Counted from the stretch's first letter, positions 29,518-40,272 are shown. The stretch: DNA of 64,000 nt from Cafeteria roenbergensis (GCA_008330645.1 VLTN01000043.1:62001-126000), one strand, 5' to 3'. Notes: generated by a model from the sequence alone, not told the origin. Translations and numbers: made by a program.

Positions 29518-30318
29518 GGGAGGCGCGGGGCCCAGAGTCGGGGCTGCGGGAGGCGTTGGGGGCAAGAGCGCGCGGGAGGGGAGGTGGCGGGAAGCGGGCG
29601 CGGCACGGGCGGCGCGCGCTGGCGGGCGGCCGCGGCGCCGATTGCACACGCGGCGCAGGGCAAGACTGGCTGCGGAGCGCTGCCGCGCGGGGGCTGGGGG
29701 CGCCCGACAGCCCGCTTGTCGGACTGGCTAGCAGCAGTCGCGCCACCCGTGAGTGAGGGCGCAGCTGCCAGCCGGGGCGATACCACGCGCTTGGCCCGCC
29801 ACGCGCGCACGCTTGCCGGACGCAGGCCTCGCTGCAGCAGCCAGTCGCCACGCGCCCGGGCCCGGGCTCGGCCCGGGGGCAATGGCCCGGCAACGCCTCC
29901 GCCGCTTCGCGTGCGGTGCCCCATCGCGCCCACGGAGCGACGGCAGGCGCGCTGCCGGGAAGGCCTGTCGCGAGGGGCCATAGTTGCTGGAGAGCCGGGC
30001 GCTGCCGTGCGCTCGGCCCTGCGCAGCGGATTGCGGCCGCGTTGCCTCACCGTGCGACATGGCTCCGGCCTGCAATGTGCGTGCGCTTGCGCTGCTGCTG
30101 CCCTGTACCGGCGGGGGGCGCGCAATGGCAGGCGTGCGCGCCGGCCTGGCGGGCATTGCTGTTCGCGCAAACTGGACAGCTCTGTCAACCGGCGCGAGAT
30201 GAGCGACGGGCGACGTCTCGAGGAGCCGAGTCCGGGGCAGCGCAGGGCAACAGCGGCGGACCCGGGCAACACCGCGCCCCGCCCCCAAGGAGCCGAGCGC
30301 GTGCAAGCCCGCTGGAAA
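29518..30318. promoter_or_regulatory. Divergent intergenic region between the PH/CH gene and NDUFS4
   Basis: 801 bp, the second longest divergent gap. The plus frames across it are long but Arg/Ala-rich and not protein-like. It may hold 5' untranslated exons. No RNA gene seen. Confidence 0.45.
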
Positions 30319-31333
30319 ATGCTGGCCCGTGCTGCACGCAGCGCAGCCTTGGTGGCACAGGCCCGCGCCCCCGCGGCCGCGGCCGTCGGCGTGCGCGGGC
30401 TCGCCGGCCCCGCCGGCGACAAGGACGAGTTCCACATCGACCTGCCGAAGAACCGCGCCATGACCGTGACGGACGAGACCCGCTTCACGGGCGTGCGGGC
30501 GCAGAAGGCCAACGCCGTGTTCTCGCGCCGCATCCGCACTCGCTTCCGCGATCGTGAGCCCAGCGCCATTCCGCCAGCTGCCGCCCCCGGACGGGCGGCG
30601 AGAGGCCCGCTTCCGCGCTCTCGTCGCGGACGGCCGGCCTCTGAGTCAGAGCCGCGCGGTGCAATGCTCGGGCGGCCTGGGCCAGGCTGGAGTGGCGCGG
30701 GGTCGGGCGCATCTCGTCGTCGTACGTCGCGGCCGCTCAAACTCTCGCGCTCCGGCCCTTTCCCAATGCTCCCCCCCGCCCCTCCCCGCAGCGATGCCGT
30801 TCCACGAGCAGTACCGCATCCAGAAGGCGCGCCCCCTCAGCGTGAACTCTCTTCGCGAGTCGGCAGTGCTGTCCGGGAACCTGGAGCACTCCACCAAGCA
30901 CCAGGTCACCATCTACAAGATGGGGCCGATCACCTCCCTGACCGAGCCGCGCATGGCCGGCCGGCACTGGTCAATCAAGTTCGACCACACGACCACGTGG
31001 GGCTCCGAGCTCATGGGCTGGGCGGCCTCCGCCAACCCGCTGCGCGGCCTCGGCCGGCACCTCATGTTCACCAGCCTTCCCGCGGCCATGGCCTTTTGCG
31101 AGCGCGCCGGCTGGACCAACTACGTGGTGGAGAAGCCTCGCCGGGCGTGGACCGACCAGTCTTACAACCTGATCGACCACAAGACCCTCCCGCGCCGCGT
31201 GGAGAGCGAGATGGACGAGCGCGGGGCTCGCAAGTCGCGCACCCGCTGGGCGCACGCCGGCGCAGGCCAGTCCAACTGGCAGAACCGCAGGCGCTCCACC
31301 TATGGCTCCGAGGAGTGGAAGGGCGTCTACTGA
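30319..31333 (+). CDS. NDUFS4: NADH:ubiquinone oxidoreductase (complex I) subunit NDUFS4, 258 aa, two exons
   Basis: NDUFS4 is an accessory subunit on the matrix arm of mitochondrial complex I, needed for its assembly and stability. Exon 1 is 30319-30553 and exon 2 is 30792-31333; the intron has a GTGAGC donor and CAG acceptor and the joined length is 259 codons. The N-terminus MLARAARSAALVAQARAPAA is a mitochondrial presequence. Family landmarks in order: RFTGVRAQKANAVFSRRIRT, then VTIYKMGPITSLTE just after the intron, HWSIKFDHTTTWGSELMGWA, and FCERAGWTNYVVEKP. The human counterparts (VTIYKP, a W-F-D strand, ENPLMGW, an A-x-x-F-x-E-x-x-G helix) align well. The C-terminus is about 45 residues longer than in animals and ends WKGVY. 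It converges on the repeat-motif gene at 31789. Confidence 0.9.
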
Positions 31334-31788
31334 GTGTGTGCGCGCCCCTGGCCTGGGCGCAGGCGGCATTTTGGCGAGGTCACCGGCGAGGTTGCGTCAG
31401 GATCTCGCCCCCCCCCCCCTCCCCGCTCCCCATCCGCCCCCCGCCGCTGCCCGGCCTGCTCGCCGGGCTGGCCGAGAATCGTTCGCTTTGTTCACACCGC
31501 CCCCGCCGCTCCGCCTCTACAAGCCACACGCGATCGACGAAACGAGCAAGCGAGGCACAGCCGTGAGCCCGGTGCAGCTCGCCGCGGGACGTCGCGGCGC
31601 CTCCACGCAACGCTTCCCAGCACAGGCACTGCAGCGTGGAGCGGGTGTCGAGTGCGCTCTTGGACGGGAGGCCTGGGGCCCAGTTTTGAGGCGCGCGCTG
31701 CCCGGTGATGGCTCTCGCCAATTCAGCGCCCGCACGCACTCAAAGCCTCGCCCAGCGCTCCAGCACGCGTGCCCCCCGGGCGCCCGTC
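31334..31788. other. Convergent intergenic region
   Basis: 455 bp between NDUFS4 and the repeat-motif gene. There is a C-rich run at 31408-31445 but no ORF or RNA I would support. Confidence 0.5.
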
Positions 31789-33626
31789 TCACCTGCGCCG
31801 CACGCGTGTGGAGGGCGGCGCCTTGTCCTTCACCGCCCGCCACGCATCGCCGGTGGCCTTGACTCTTCTCGCGCCGTGAGCGGCCCGCACCGCGGCCGGC
31901 TCCTGCATAGGGTCCCGCACGCGCTGCGGCTCGGGCGCCGCCCCGATTGCCCTCGCCTGCGCCGCCGTCGTCAGCAGCCCGGTTGCGGTCGTCCGCTGGA
32001 AGCCGCGCCCCGCGCCCCCGCCCCCCCCTGCTTCTGCGCCCCGTGCGTACGACGCAGCAAGGCCTCCCACGGTACCGAACCCTTCCGCGCCCCCTGTGGC
32101 GCCCAGCGTCGCAGCAAGGGTCCCCGCCCCCGCCACCGCGCCCCGCCCGCCCCGGGCGCTCGCCCGCGCCACAGCGTCCGCCCCGGCCATGCGGATCGCG
32201 CCCACGCCGCCGCCAGCCCCAGAGCGCATTGCCCACACCGCGCTTCCGGCTTCGCCACCGGCGCCCGTCGGCAGGGGCGCTGCATGCGGCGCCGTGGCTC
32301 TGCCCGCGCGGCCCGCCTCCGCCTCCAGGGCCGCGACCGACTTGAACAGCGATCGAGTCTCCTCCGCGTGGGCCTCCGCGGCGTCCACGCCCCTCAGCGG
32401 GGCCCCCGTGAGCATGTCGAAGGGCCGCCTGTCCGGCAGGTCCCGGGCGTTCTTCAGCGCCGCGCGGCGCACCGACCGACCCGCCGCCCGCTCTGCCGCA
32501 ACGACCCCCTCCTTGGTCAATCGCGCCTCTGTCTCCTGGCGCAGCGGGCGCACCAGCGGGCGGTGGATTCGCGCGTCAATGACTCGCATCCGCTCCTCGT
32601 CGATCACGCGGTGCCCCACGACGTCGTACCCGGCGGTTTCACGAAGGCGCTCTGCGGGGGGCAGGGCCGCTGCCTTGGCCGCGCCCCTCCGCTGCTGGGC
32701 GGCGGCCTCGGCGGCGGCCGCCTTGGCGTCCTTCTCAGCGTCGTAGAACCTCTGGCGGACCGGGTCGAAGTCTCGCGTCTGCCACCAGCGGTCGGCCGCC
32801 CTGCGGCGGGCGATGTCCTCGTCCCTCGCCGCCTTGGCCTCGTGGTCGGCTAGGTATCGCCCCGTGACGACGTCGAAGTCGCGATCCATGCTCGCGTGAG
32901 CGACGTGGGCACGGGCCCCGCCGCCCCCCACGCCGCTGTCCCCGCCGCGGGGCCGCCGGTCTGGCCGGTCGAAGTGGTGGTTCGTCAGCGGCTCGTTGGA
33001 TATGATGTTGAAGCCGACACGCGACCGGTACGTCTGCGAGGGCGGGCGGGCAGTTGCCACGGGCTCGTCGTCCACCAGCGCCTTGTGCGTCACGATGTCG
33101 TACCGCTGCGACACGCGCAACTGCTTGTCCCGCCCGCGGTTGGAAGCCGCCACGGCGGCCTCGCGCTCCCGCTGGGCGGTGGCCCGCTCGACGGCGCCGT
33201 CGCGAAAGCGGCCCAGCACCGGGTCGAATGCCCGGTCGCGCGCCATGACGCTCCCATGCGTGACCTTGGGCTCGCGCCTCTTTGCGGCCTCGTAGAGGTC
33301 AGGCCGCAGTTGCGCTTGCTGCGAACGGGCCAAGCGGAGGGCAAGTCAGGCGGTGCAACAGCTCGCCTTCGCGCGACGCAGGAGGCGCCCGCTCCCCAGG
33401 GGCTGCAAGGGCTGGCTGCCCCAAAAGCGCAGTGCGGTGTGGCCAGAGAACGCAGGCGCAGCGACACGGGCGCCACCGCCGCGCGGAACCAGCTGGGCGC
33501 CGCGCGCCTGGCGGCAACTCAGCAACGGCACTCTCCAGCCCCCGGGGCGCTCACCCTGTACTCCTGGAGGTGCTGCACCCACTTGTCCGGGGGCCCGCCC
33601 TGGCTGTCCGCCACGGATTCCGCCAT
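31789..33626 (-). CDS. Protein with at least seven copies of an aromatic-Asp-x-Val motif, unknown function, 533 aa, two exons
   Basis: Unrecognised. Exon 1 is 33626-33555 (24 codons, MAESVADSQGGPPDKWVQHL and four more), the intron 33554-33319 has a GTGAGC donor and a CAG acceptor, and exon 2 runs 33318-31789. Phase 0 matches on both sides. The longer minus frame starts with TTG at 33333, inside the intron. The first 340 residues carry a recurring short motif, aromatic-Asp/Asn-x-Val/Ile, followed by T/S/G-rich turns: FDPVLGRFRD, YDIVTHKALVD, FNIISNEPLTN, FDVVTGRYLAD, FDPVRQRFYD, YDVVGHRVID and FDMLTGAPL. They are separated by charged helices of about 30-50 residues. The last 180 residues are Ala/Gly-rich and disordered. 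Repeated short motifs between helices recall microtubule-associated ciliary proteins, and ciliary genes lie nearby, but this is inference. It diverges from PRCC over only 130 bp. Confidence 0.75.
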
Positions 33627-33756
33627 GCCGCCGCGCGACGGGGCCACGGTGGTGCGGCCGCCGGGGCTGTTGCGCTCGAGGGACCAGCGGCCGGCAGAGC
33701 TGGAAGCGCGTTCTGCGGCCAGCAGCAAGCCGCGCCGCACAGCCCCCCCTGGGGCG
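33627..33756. promoter_or_regulatory. Very short bidirectional promoter (repeat-motif gene / PRCC)
   Basis: Only 130 bp separate the two divergent ATG codons. It contains CGGCAGAG at 33692-33699, the octamer that recurs through the window. Confidence 0.55.
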
Positions 33757-34857
33757 ATGGCTGCGATTGCCGCCTTTGCTGGCTACGGCTCTGACTCCGA
33801 GTCGGACTCTGACGGGCCCCGTGCGGCTCCCAAGGCCCCAGAAGCGCAGCCGCAGCCCAAACCGAGAGGCGGCCCCCTCCAGGGCGGCGCTGCGCAGCCG
33901 GCAAGCGCTCGCCCGCGGCTTGCGCGGCTGCCACGGCGCGCGAGCGGTCTCTCCAGGACTGGCGGGCGTGCTGCCGAGCTGGAGAGCGGCAGCGGCAGCG
34001 GCAGCGATGACGACGAGGCGGACGGCTTGGCTGCGCTTCAGCGCATTCGGCAGCAGCAGCTCGCTCGGCAGTCAATGGACGAAGCAGTGGCGGACGCGCA
34101 AGGCGCGCCTGCGGGTGCTCCCGCCCTAGCCGCCCGCCGGGAACATGCACGGGGTGCGCCAGTGGCCCCTCCCGCCCGCCCGGTGGGGCAGTTGCCCGCA
34201 CCGCCCCGACCAGCGGCCGCCCCCAGCAACGCAGGGCCTGCTCTGCCCGTCGCCGTGTCCACCATGGTTGCCCCTGACACCGGAAACTCGCGGTACGCCG
34301 GCCGGCAGGGCGTTTCTCGGCGGTTCACGCCGCTGGCCTGGACGGCAGGCAGAGCTGGCAAGCGACCCCGGGACGAAGGCGGGGACGTCGGCGCCGGCGC
34401 CAGCGGCGGCGCCAGCGGGGGCGAGGGGGCAGCGAGGCGGCACCGGTTCGACGCGGACGCCGCCCCGCCCCCCGGCAGCGCGCTCGCAAGCATGGACCCC
34501 GCCGTCGTTCGCAGCCTCGACCCCCGGGCCCGGAGGGAGCTGGCACGGGCCTCGGCCTCCGCCGCAGCGGCTCTGCCGGTCATGCGCGCCAGCGCGCGGC
34601 AGGCGGCGTGGGAGGCCAAGCCGTCCTCCGCGGTGCCGGTGGCCGCGGCGCAGTCGAGCGTGGTGACCACCAAGCGCTGGGACGCCGAAACTGGCGAAAC
34701 CGTCACAACCCAGGCGCCCTCGGACGTCGACAGGGGACGAAACCACATTTCCAAGGTGGCCCAGCGGGCCGTATCCATGCAGCTCCAGATGGCACACACG
34801 GCAGGCCGCGGCGGCGGCGGGCAGCGCGTGATGCCGAAGCAGAAGTACGGATGGTGA
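33757..34857 (+). CDS. PRCC: PRCC-family protein (mitotic checkpoint / splicing-associated), 366 aa
   Basis: PRCC-family proteins are nuclear and associate with spliceosomal factors and, in animals, with MAD2B. I chose the ATG at 33757: it is followed by MAAIAAFAGYGSDSESDSD, matching the acidic Ser-rich start of PRCC. An earlier in-frame ATG at 33625 would overlap the neighbouring gene's first exon. The middle is disordered, Pro/Ala-rich and includes an acidic Ser-Gly segment (SGSGSGSDDDEADG). The conserved C-terminus is the diagnostic part: GRNHISKVAQRAVSMQLQMA, then an Arg/Gly stretch and the end KQKYGW, equivalent to the KYGF-type end of the family. The length is shorter than the human protein (491 aa). 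Single exon. It shares a 130-bp promoter with its minus-strand neighbour and converges on the ATG27-like gene. Confidence 0.8.
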   Translation: MAAIAAFAGYGSDSESDSDGPRAAPKAPEAQPQPKPRGGPLQGGAAQPASARPRLARLPRRASGLSRTGGRAAELESGSGSGSDDDEADGLAALQRIRQQQLARQSMDEAVADAQGAPAGAPALAARREHARGAPVAPPARPVGQLPAPPRPAAAPSNAGPALPVAVSTMVAPDTGNSRYAGRQGVSRRFTPLAWTAGRAGKRPRDEGGDVGAGASGGASGGEGAARRHRFDADAAPPPGSALASMDPAVVRSLDPRARRELARASASAAAALPVMRASARQAAWEAKPSSAVPVAAAQSSVVTTKRWDAETGETVTTQAPSDVDRGRNHISKVAQRAVSMQLQMAHTAGRGGGGQRVMPKQKYGW

Positions 34858-35314
34858 CGGCGCGGCGGCGGGCCGGTGCGCGTTGCTGCCGCGAGAGACG
34901 GCCTGCGCTGGCGTGTGAGCGGGCGCCGAGTCGTGCTAGTGGATTCGTTCGAGGGACCTGGCAGAGCAGCGCTCCCGAGCAAAGCACTTCGTGCGTGCTT
35001 GGGCCAGCCAGGGGTTGCGTGCAGAGCTGTGTGCGCCACCAGGTGAATGCAGAGCCATTTGAAAAGTGGCAGAGTCGCCCGCCGCACACAGCCGCGCGTG
35101 GTGCGGACACACGTGGGCAGCGGTGCGGCCGCGGGCACGGCCAGCGACAGCGGCTGCCGGCTGAGGCGGGGTGCCCGGGCCGGGGCGGCGCGCCGTCAGT
35201 GTGCCGCGCCGGGCACACGCTGCTGGGAGGGCGACAGACGTTGGGAGGGGGGGGGAGCTGGGCCAGAGTGCAGGTACCCTCGGCCCTGCCCAAGCCCGCG
35301 ACGGCGGAGCACGG
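34858..35314. other. Convergent intergenic region
   Basis: 457 bp between PRCC and the ATG27-like gene, with a G-run near 35248-35258. No ORF or RNA seen. Confidence 0.5.
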
Positions 35315-36365
35315 TCACGGCGCGTCGGTGAAGTGTTCGTCCGGTACGGCCACCGCAGTCGCCGGGCGGCCTCCACCGGACTCGTCGTCGTCCATGTCTG
35401 CGTAGAAGCCAGCGCTGGGGGCCGAGGAGGGGCTGCGGCAGCAGCAGCATGCCGCCACCCGTCCGCAGACGCCGCGCCAGAAGTCGATGTGAGGCAGCGC
35501 CTCCATGCCCGAGGCCCCCCTAGCGCACACGTTGTAGGTCCACCCGCAGCCGAGGTAGAGCACAGTGGCCACGGCCACCGTGACGAGGGCGATGGCGAGC
35601 GGCGACATGACCTCCCCGGCGTCCACCTTGATCGGGCAGCCGGCGCTGGACTTGAACTGGACGTGGAAGCCGCAGTCCTCGGAGCCGGAGAGGACGACGA
35701 CGTTGTGAGGCTCCACCGCGCCGTCCTTGTCGCACTGCACGTCCAGCGTGGTGCTGGAGACCACCGAGGGGCTGGACGCGCAGTTGTTCCCGCCCTTGTA
35801 CTGGACCTGGATCCCGGCCGAGGCCTCGCCGAGCAAGGACACGGACGTGGCCGCGTTGCTGCCGTAGGCAGTGAGGCACTTGGTCGGGTTCACCTTGGAC
35901 GCCATGGCGGCCATGAGGTTGGTGGCGCTGTCGCCGCAGGTCATTTCCAGCGGCGTGCAAGCGGCGAAAAAGTACCGCAGCACACCGACGTCCTGCGAAA
36001 ACGGGCCCGCCTCTCCGAGCTTCGTCCTGCGGGGCGCGAGCCGGCTTCAGTCGTGGCGGCATGGCGTCGCAGCTGGCGCCCTGGCACGCGTTGCGCGGCC
36101 CAGGTCGCGGACGGCGCCGCTGACCCATCGCCGGCGGGCCCTCCGCGCATCCCCCTGGGGCCGCCCCCGGCCCGCAATCTGGGCCGACCGTGACGACGGG
36201 GCCAAGCTTCGGGCCCGCGACCTGGGCCGCGGACGGGCAGCCGGCCTGCGCAGGGCCTCGAGCTCACAAGTCGAACTTGACGTTCTCAGATTCCAAGTCG
36301 AACACGCAGTCAGCCGCCGCGGCGGACAGCAGCGTGGCTGCAAGGACCGCGACGAGCTGTCGCAT
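35315..36365 (-). CDS. ATG27 / mannose-6-phosphate-receptor-type membrane protein, 269 aa, two exons
   Basis: A type I membrane protein of the Golgi-endosome system. Exon 1 is 36365-36268 and exon 2 is 36026-35315; the intron has a GTGAGC donor and a CAG acceptor, and 98 plus 712 bases give 270 codons. Exon 1 encodes the signal peptide MRQLVAVLAATLLSAAAADC. The lumenal MRH-like domain (about 20-170) contains an FFAACTPL strand and Cys residues spaced for disulfides (FFAACTPLEMTC, TKCLTAY, DVQCDKDG, EDCGFHVQF, AGCPIKV). One membrane span (LAIALVTVAVATVLYLGCGW) lies near 176-195. The cytosolic stretch GMEALPHIDFWR matches the conserved ELIPN-x-DFW motif after the span in ATG27 and cation-dependent M6P receptors. 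The tail holds a tyrosine sorting signal, YADM, followed by acidic residues. ATG27 and M6P receptors cannot be separated here. A Cys-rich patch ACCCCRS may be palmitoylated. Confidence 0.85.
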
Positions 36366-36595
36366 GGCGCGCAGGTGCCGTGGCGGAGAGAGTGGCGCCG
36401 CGCGGCAACTGCCGCCGGCTCAGGCGCGCTCCGCGCGGCGCCCCGCCGTTGTTGATCCTGATGCCCCCCGACAACTCTGCCGGGCGGCTCTGCCCCGGTT
36501 GGGGCTCAAATGCGGGCGGCCTCAAATAGGAACGGCGGCCCGCGGCCGCCCTCCTTGCCCCCCCCACTTTCGCCGGCGGTTGGGATCGCGACACC
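36366..36595. promoter_or_regulatory. Short bidirectional promoter (ATG27-like / CCT2)
   Basis: 230 bp. Contains CTCTGCCG at 36475-36482 followed closely by GCTCTGCC, and a repeated CTCAAAT (near 36507 and 36522). The repeat is a candidate element, unverified. Confidence 0.5.
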
Positions 36596-38934
36596 ATGGC
36601 AGACTCTGTGAGCGCTGGATACCGCCCCCGCAGCCGTGGCCAACAGCGCGCGGCGGCCGCTGCCCGGGAGGCGGCGCAAGGCCAGCACGGCCGCGCAGGT
36701 GCCAACCGCCTGCTCTGCGCCTGTCATCCGCGTGCAGCCCGGCGGGCCGGCCCCGCCCGGGGCCAAGGGGCGCGCCAGCGGGCGAGGATCGGGCCGGGGT
36801 CCATTGCTACCTGCGCGTGCGCCGTGCCGGGCCGGCCTGGGCGCCGCCCTGGCGCGCGCGATTGGCTGGCCGTTCCCACCCTCCCGCGAGCGCTCTCTTT
36901 GCCAAATCGCAGGCCGTGTTCGCGAGCAATGCTGAGGTCAACAAGGTGAGTTCGCTGCGCAGACTTGTTGCAGATGCCGCCTGGCGCGTTGCCGCGCGCG
37001 AGCCTGCCCTCGTGGGTCGGCATGCGCGTCGCGGGAGCCTGTTGAAAGCGGCGGCCCAGCTCGAATTGCCTCGTTTTCGAACCGCAGGGCGAGCACGCCC
37101 GCATGTCCTCCTTCATCGGCGCCATCGCCATCGCCGACCTGGTCAAGACCACCCTTGGGCCCAAGGGCATGGACAAGATTTTGCAGTCGGTGAGTCCGCG
37201 CGGCCCTGGCGCCCCACCGATCCGGGCGGCCGGCGCGAGGCCGCACGGCGGCTCCACGCCGTTGCAGAGGCCCTTTTCGCCCGCTTTTCGCGCCGCCGCG
37301 CCCCTCTGTGCAAGGCCGCAAGGGCCGCGTGACGCACATGCATGCATTGTGTCTGGCGCGTGAGGCGCCCGCGGCGGACCCGCCTCGTGGCGCGAGGCCA
37401 GGGTCGCTGCGTGCGCGATGCCGGCAGCGCAGCCCAATGTTCCCGTGACCCCCCGCCCCCGCGCTTTGCCCCCCTCCCGCTCGAGGCGCAGGTGAACGAC
37501 GGCAGCATCACTGTGACCAACGACGGCGCCACGATCCTCAAGTCCGTGGTGGTCGACAACCCCGCCGCCAAGGTGCTCATCGACATCGCCAAGACGCAGG
37601 ACGACGAGGTCGGCGACGGCACCACCTCCGTGACCGTGCTCTGCGGCGAGTTGCTGCGCGAGGCCGAGAAGCTCCTCGCCCAGAAGATCCACCCCATGAC
37701 CGTGGTGGACGGCTGGCGCCTGGCATCGTCCGAGGCCCGCAAGGCCCTCGAGGCCTCTGCCCTGGACCACTCCGCCGACGAGGCCGCTTTCCGCGAGGAC
37801 CTCCTCTCCATCGCCCGCACCACCCTGTCCTCCAAGCTCCTCACTCACGAGAAGGACTACTTTGCCAAGCTCGCCGTGGACGCCGTGATGCGCGTGCGCG
37901 ATGGCGGCAGCCTTGACGCCATCCAGGTCCTCAAGATGGCCGGCGGCTCCCTCAAGGACAGCTACCTGGAGTCCGGCTTCATCCTCAACAAGAAGATCGG
38001 CGTCGGGCAGCCGCACCGCGTCGAGGGCGCCAAGATTATGGTGGCCAACACCGCCATGGATACCGACAAGATCAAGATCTTCGGCTCCAAGGTGCGCGTC
38101 GACTCCCTCGACAAGGTGGCCGCCATCGAGCACGCCGAGCGCGAGAAGATGCGCGCCAAGGTGCAGTCCATCGTGGACCACGGCATCACCGTGTTCATCA
38201 ACCGCCAGCTCATCTACAACTTCGCGGAGGAGCTCTTCGCCGACGCCGGCGTGATGGCTATCGAGCACGCCGACTTCGAGGGCGTGGAGCGCCTCGCCTC
38301 CGTCACCGGCGCCGAGATCGTCTCCACCTTTGACCACCCCGAGGGCACCACCCTCGGCACCGCGGACCTCGTGGAGGAGATTATCATCGGCGAGCAGCGC
38401 ATGCTCCGGTTCAGCGGCGTCAAGGTCGGCCACGCCTGCACCATCGTGCTCCGCGGCGCCTCCTCCCACGTGCTCGAGGAGGCAGAGCGCTCCCTCCACG
38501 ACGCCCTCGCGGTCCTCCTCGAGACTGTCAAGACCGGCCCCATCGTCTTCGGCGGCGGCGCCTCCGAGGTCCTCATGGCCGCGGCCGTCGACGAGGCCGC
38601 CAAGACCGTGGCGGGCAAGAAGCAGCTCGCCATGGAGGCCTTCGCCCGCGCTCTCCGCACCCTCCCCGGCATTGTCGCCGACAACGCCGGGTTCGACAGC
38701 GCCGACCTCGTCGCTCAGGTCCGTGCGGCCCAGGCCGCTGGCAACATCCGCGCCGGCATCGACGTGCTCACCGGCGCGGCCGGCGACATGAAGGAGCTCG
38801 GCATCGTCGAGGCTCTCAAGCTCAAGCGCGCAGTGCTCCTCTCAGCCTCGGAGGCCGCGGAGATGGTCATCCGCTGCGACGACATCGTCAAGGCCGCCCC
38901 CCGCGCCCCCGAGAACCCGCACCCGCACATGTGA
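36596..38934 (+). CDS. CCT2: T-complex protein 1 subunit beta (CCT2), 529 aa, four exons
   Basis: The beta subunit of the cytosolic TRiC/CCT chaperonin, which folds actin and tubulin using ATP. Exons are 36596-36607, 36913-36945, 37088-37189 and 37492-38934, joined MADS + [11 protein letters not shown] + GEHARM... + VNDGSI.... Each junction is in phase 0 with GTGAG donors and CAG acceptors. Subunit beta is identified by [42 protein letters not shown], the nucleotide-binding GDGTTSVTV, and [20 protein letters not shown]. The ATPase Asp of DDEVGDGTT and the later [11 protein letters not shown] are present. The C-terminus ends HPHM, where animals have a longer KR-rich tail. The length is close to the human 535. 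The first exon is only 12 bases. It shares a promoter with the ATG27-like gene. Confidence 0.97.
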
Positions 38935-39627
38935 GCGCAACGACAGCTCTGCCGGAACAGCAGCTCTGCTGTGCTCCCGGGGCCCAGGCCCCGAGCCCGA
39001 GGGCCGCCGGCCCCCGTCGCCGCGTGCCTGGGCTGTGCAAGTGCGTGTCTGTGTCATCGGGAGGGCGGCCAGGCAACGACGGCCTCGCTCCCCGCCCCCG
39101 TTCCCTCTCTCGGCCCTGCCTCTGGCCGGTTTTGCGCGCCCGCCCGTGTGCCCGACCCGCGTGCCGTGCGCGTGTCGAGTGCGCGTCCGTGGCGCCGCCT
39201 CCGTGTACCGTCAAACCCCTTCGCCACCCGCGCCCGCTGTGCCCGCGCGACCCCCGCGCACGCACCACGCGCCGCGAACGCTCCGCCATGGCCTCCCGCC
39301 GCCGGGCGCCGCCGCCGCCGCCGTCGCCGCCACCACCTCGAAGGAGCAAGCTGGCCGGTCGCGCCGCGAGCTTCGGACCCAGCTGGGAAACAGCACAACC
39401 GAGAGGGGCTCGTGCGAGAGACGCGCTTCGGGGCAATAGTGGAAGCTGCAGTTGGGGCGCGGGGCGGATGCAGAGCGCGGCAATCGCGCTCACAGTCACA
39501 CTCAAACGCACACGCAAATGCAGACGCATGCTCATGCGCGCACCGAGGCCCAGAGCATAGGCACTCTGCGCCAGGGGGCAAGGTCGGGGAGGCGGGGCGT
39601 GTCGCGCAGCGACGACCCTGGCCCACA
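38935..39627. other. Convergent intergenic region with a CA/CG repeat
   Basis: 693 bp, the longest convergent gap. A CTCACAGTCACACTCAAACG-type stretch at 39481-39545 is rich in CA and CG steps. CTCTGCCG is at 38947-38954, just after the CCT2 stop. No gene seen. Confidence 0.5.
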
Positions 39628-40110
39628 TCAGAGGGGGCGGGGGCACTGCTGGAGCTGCGCCGGCCGGCGCAGCACCGCCTTGCCGCTGGCCTGCTCGCGG
39701 AAGCGAGCCGCGCCCCCGGAAAGCCAGCCCGCGATGCTCTCCGCGGTGGAGTAGTCGCCAGTGTACTCAATGGGCCCGTTGGCCTGGCCGGAAGGGAGCA
39801 GCCACAGAGTGGGGTAGCCGGACCACTTGCCGAGGCGGTCGGCGGCGGCCGCGTTGGCCTGGACCGTCGCATCCATCTTTGCGAAGGCGACCGTGGACGC
39901 AAGCGCCGGCAGGCGCTCAAACTCGGGAGCCAGGCGCTTGCAGTGCCCGCACCACGGGGCGTACAGGTCCAGGAACACCGGTTGCCCCTTGTGCGCGGCC
40001 AGGAACTTGGGCAGCGTCTCGGCCGTGACCGTCTCCACTGCCACAGCGCTCGCGGAGCCCGCAAAGCAGACCGCCGCGCCAACCAGGAGCGCCACCAAGC
40101 GGGGGAGCAT
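39628..40110 (-). CDS. Secreted or ER single-domain thioredoxin / PDI-like protein, 160 aa
   Basis: A thiol-disulfide oxidoreductase of the protein disulfide isomerase type. The start at 40110 gives a signal peptide, MLPRLVALLVGAAVCFAGSA, with likely cleavage near residue 22-24. The active site is APWCGHCKRL (Cys54 and Cys57), the CGHC form used by PDI oxidases. The cis-proline loop GYPTLWLL lies near residue 98. Conserved partners include FLDLYAPWC before and FAKMDATV after the helix. There is only one thioredoxin fold and no KDEL-type ending (last residues QQCPRPL), so ER retention is uncertain; it may act in the ER with a partner or be secreted. Single exon. It shares a 162-bp divergent promoter with the gene at 40273. 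Confidence 0.88.
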   Translation of the reverse strand: MLPRLVALLVGAAVCFAGSASAVAVETVTAETLPKFLAAHKGQPVFLDLYAPWCGHCKRLAPEFERLPALASTVAFAKMDATVQANAAAADRLGKWSGYPTLWLLPSGQANGPIEYTGDYSTAESIAGWLSGGAARFREQASGKAVLRRPAQLQQCPRPL

Positions 40111-40272
40111 GCCTGACCGCCGCGGCCGAGCCGGAGTGGCCCCGGGCAGCTATTGCGGCTTCTGGCAGAGCCGGCGGGCAGCGACCATTCGAGCGTCGGC
40201 AACGGGAATCGCCGTCCCGCAGGCCGGCGCACTCGGGAGCGAGAACCGCGATCGGCGGGCGCCTGGGCGGCC
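40111..40272. promoter_or_regulatory. Short bidirectional promoter (thioredoxin / Ala-rich gene)
   Basis: 162 bp between divergent ATGs. It contains TGGCAGAGCCGG near 40163, a near-match of the window's recurring octamer. Confidence 0.5.

Noticed and set aside
33246-33333. TTG at 33333 or ATG at 33246 as start of the repeat-motif gene
   Set aside because: A pyrimidine-rich CAG acceptor at 33319-33321 and a phase-matched ATG exon at 33626-33555 explain the 5' end better.
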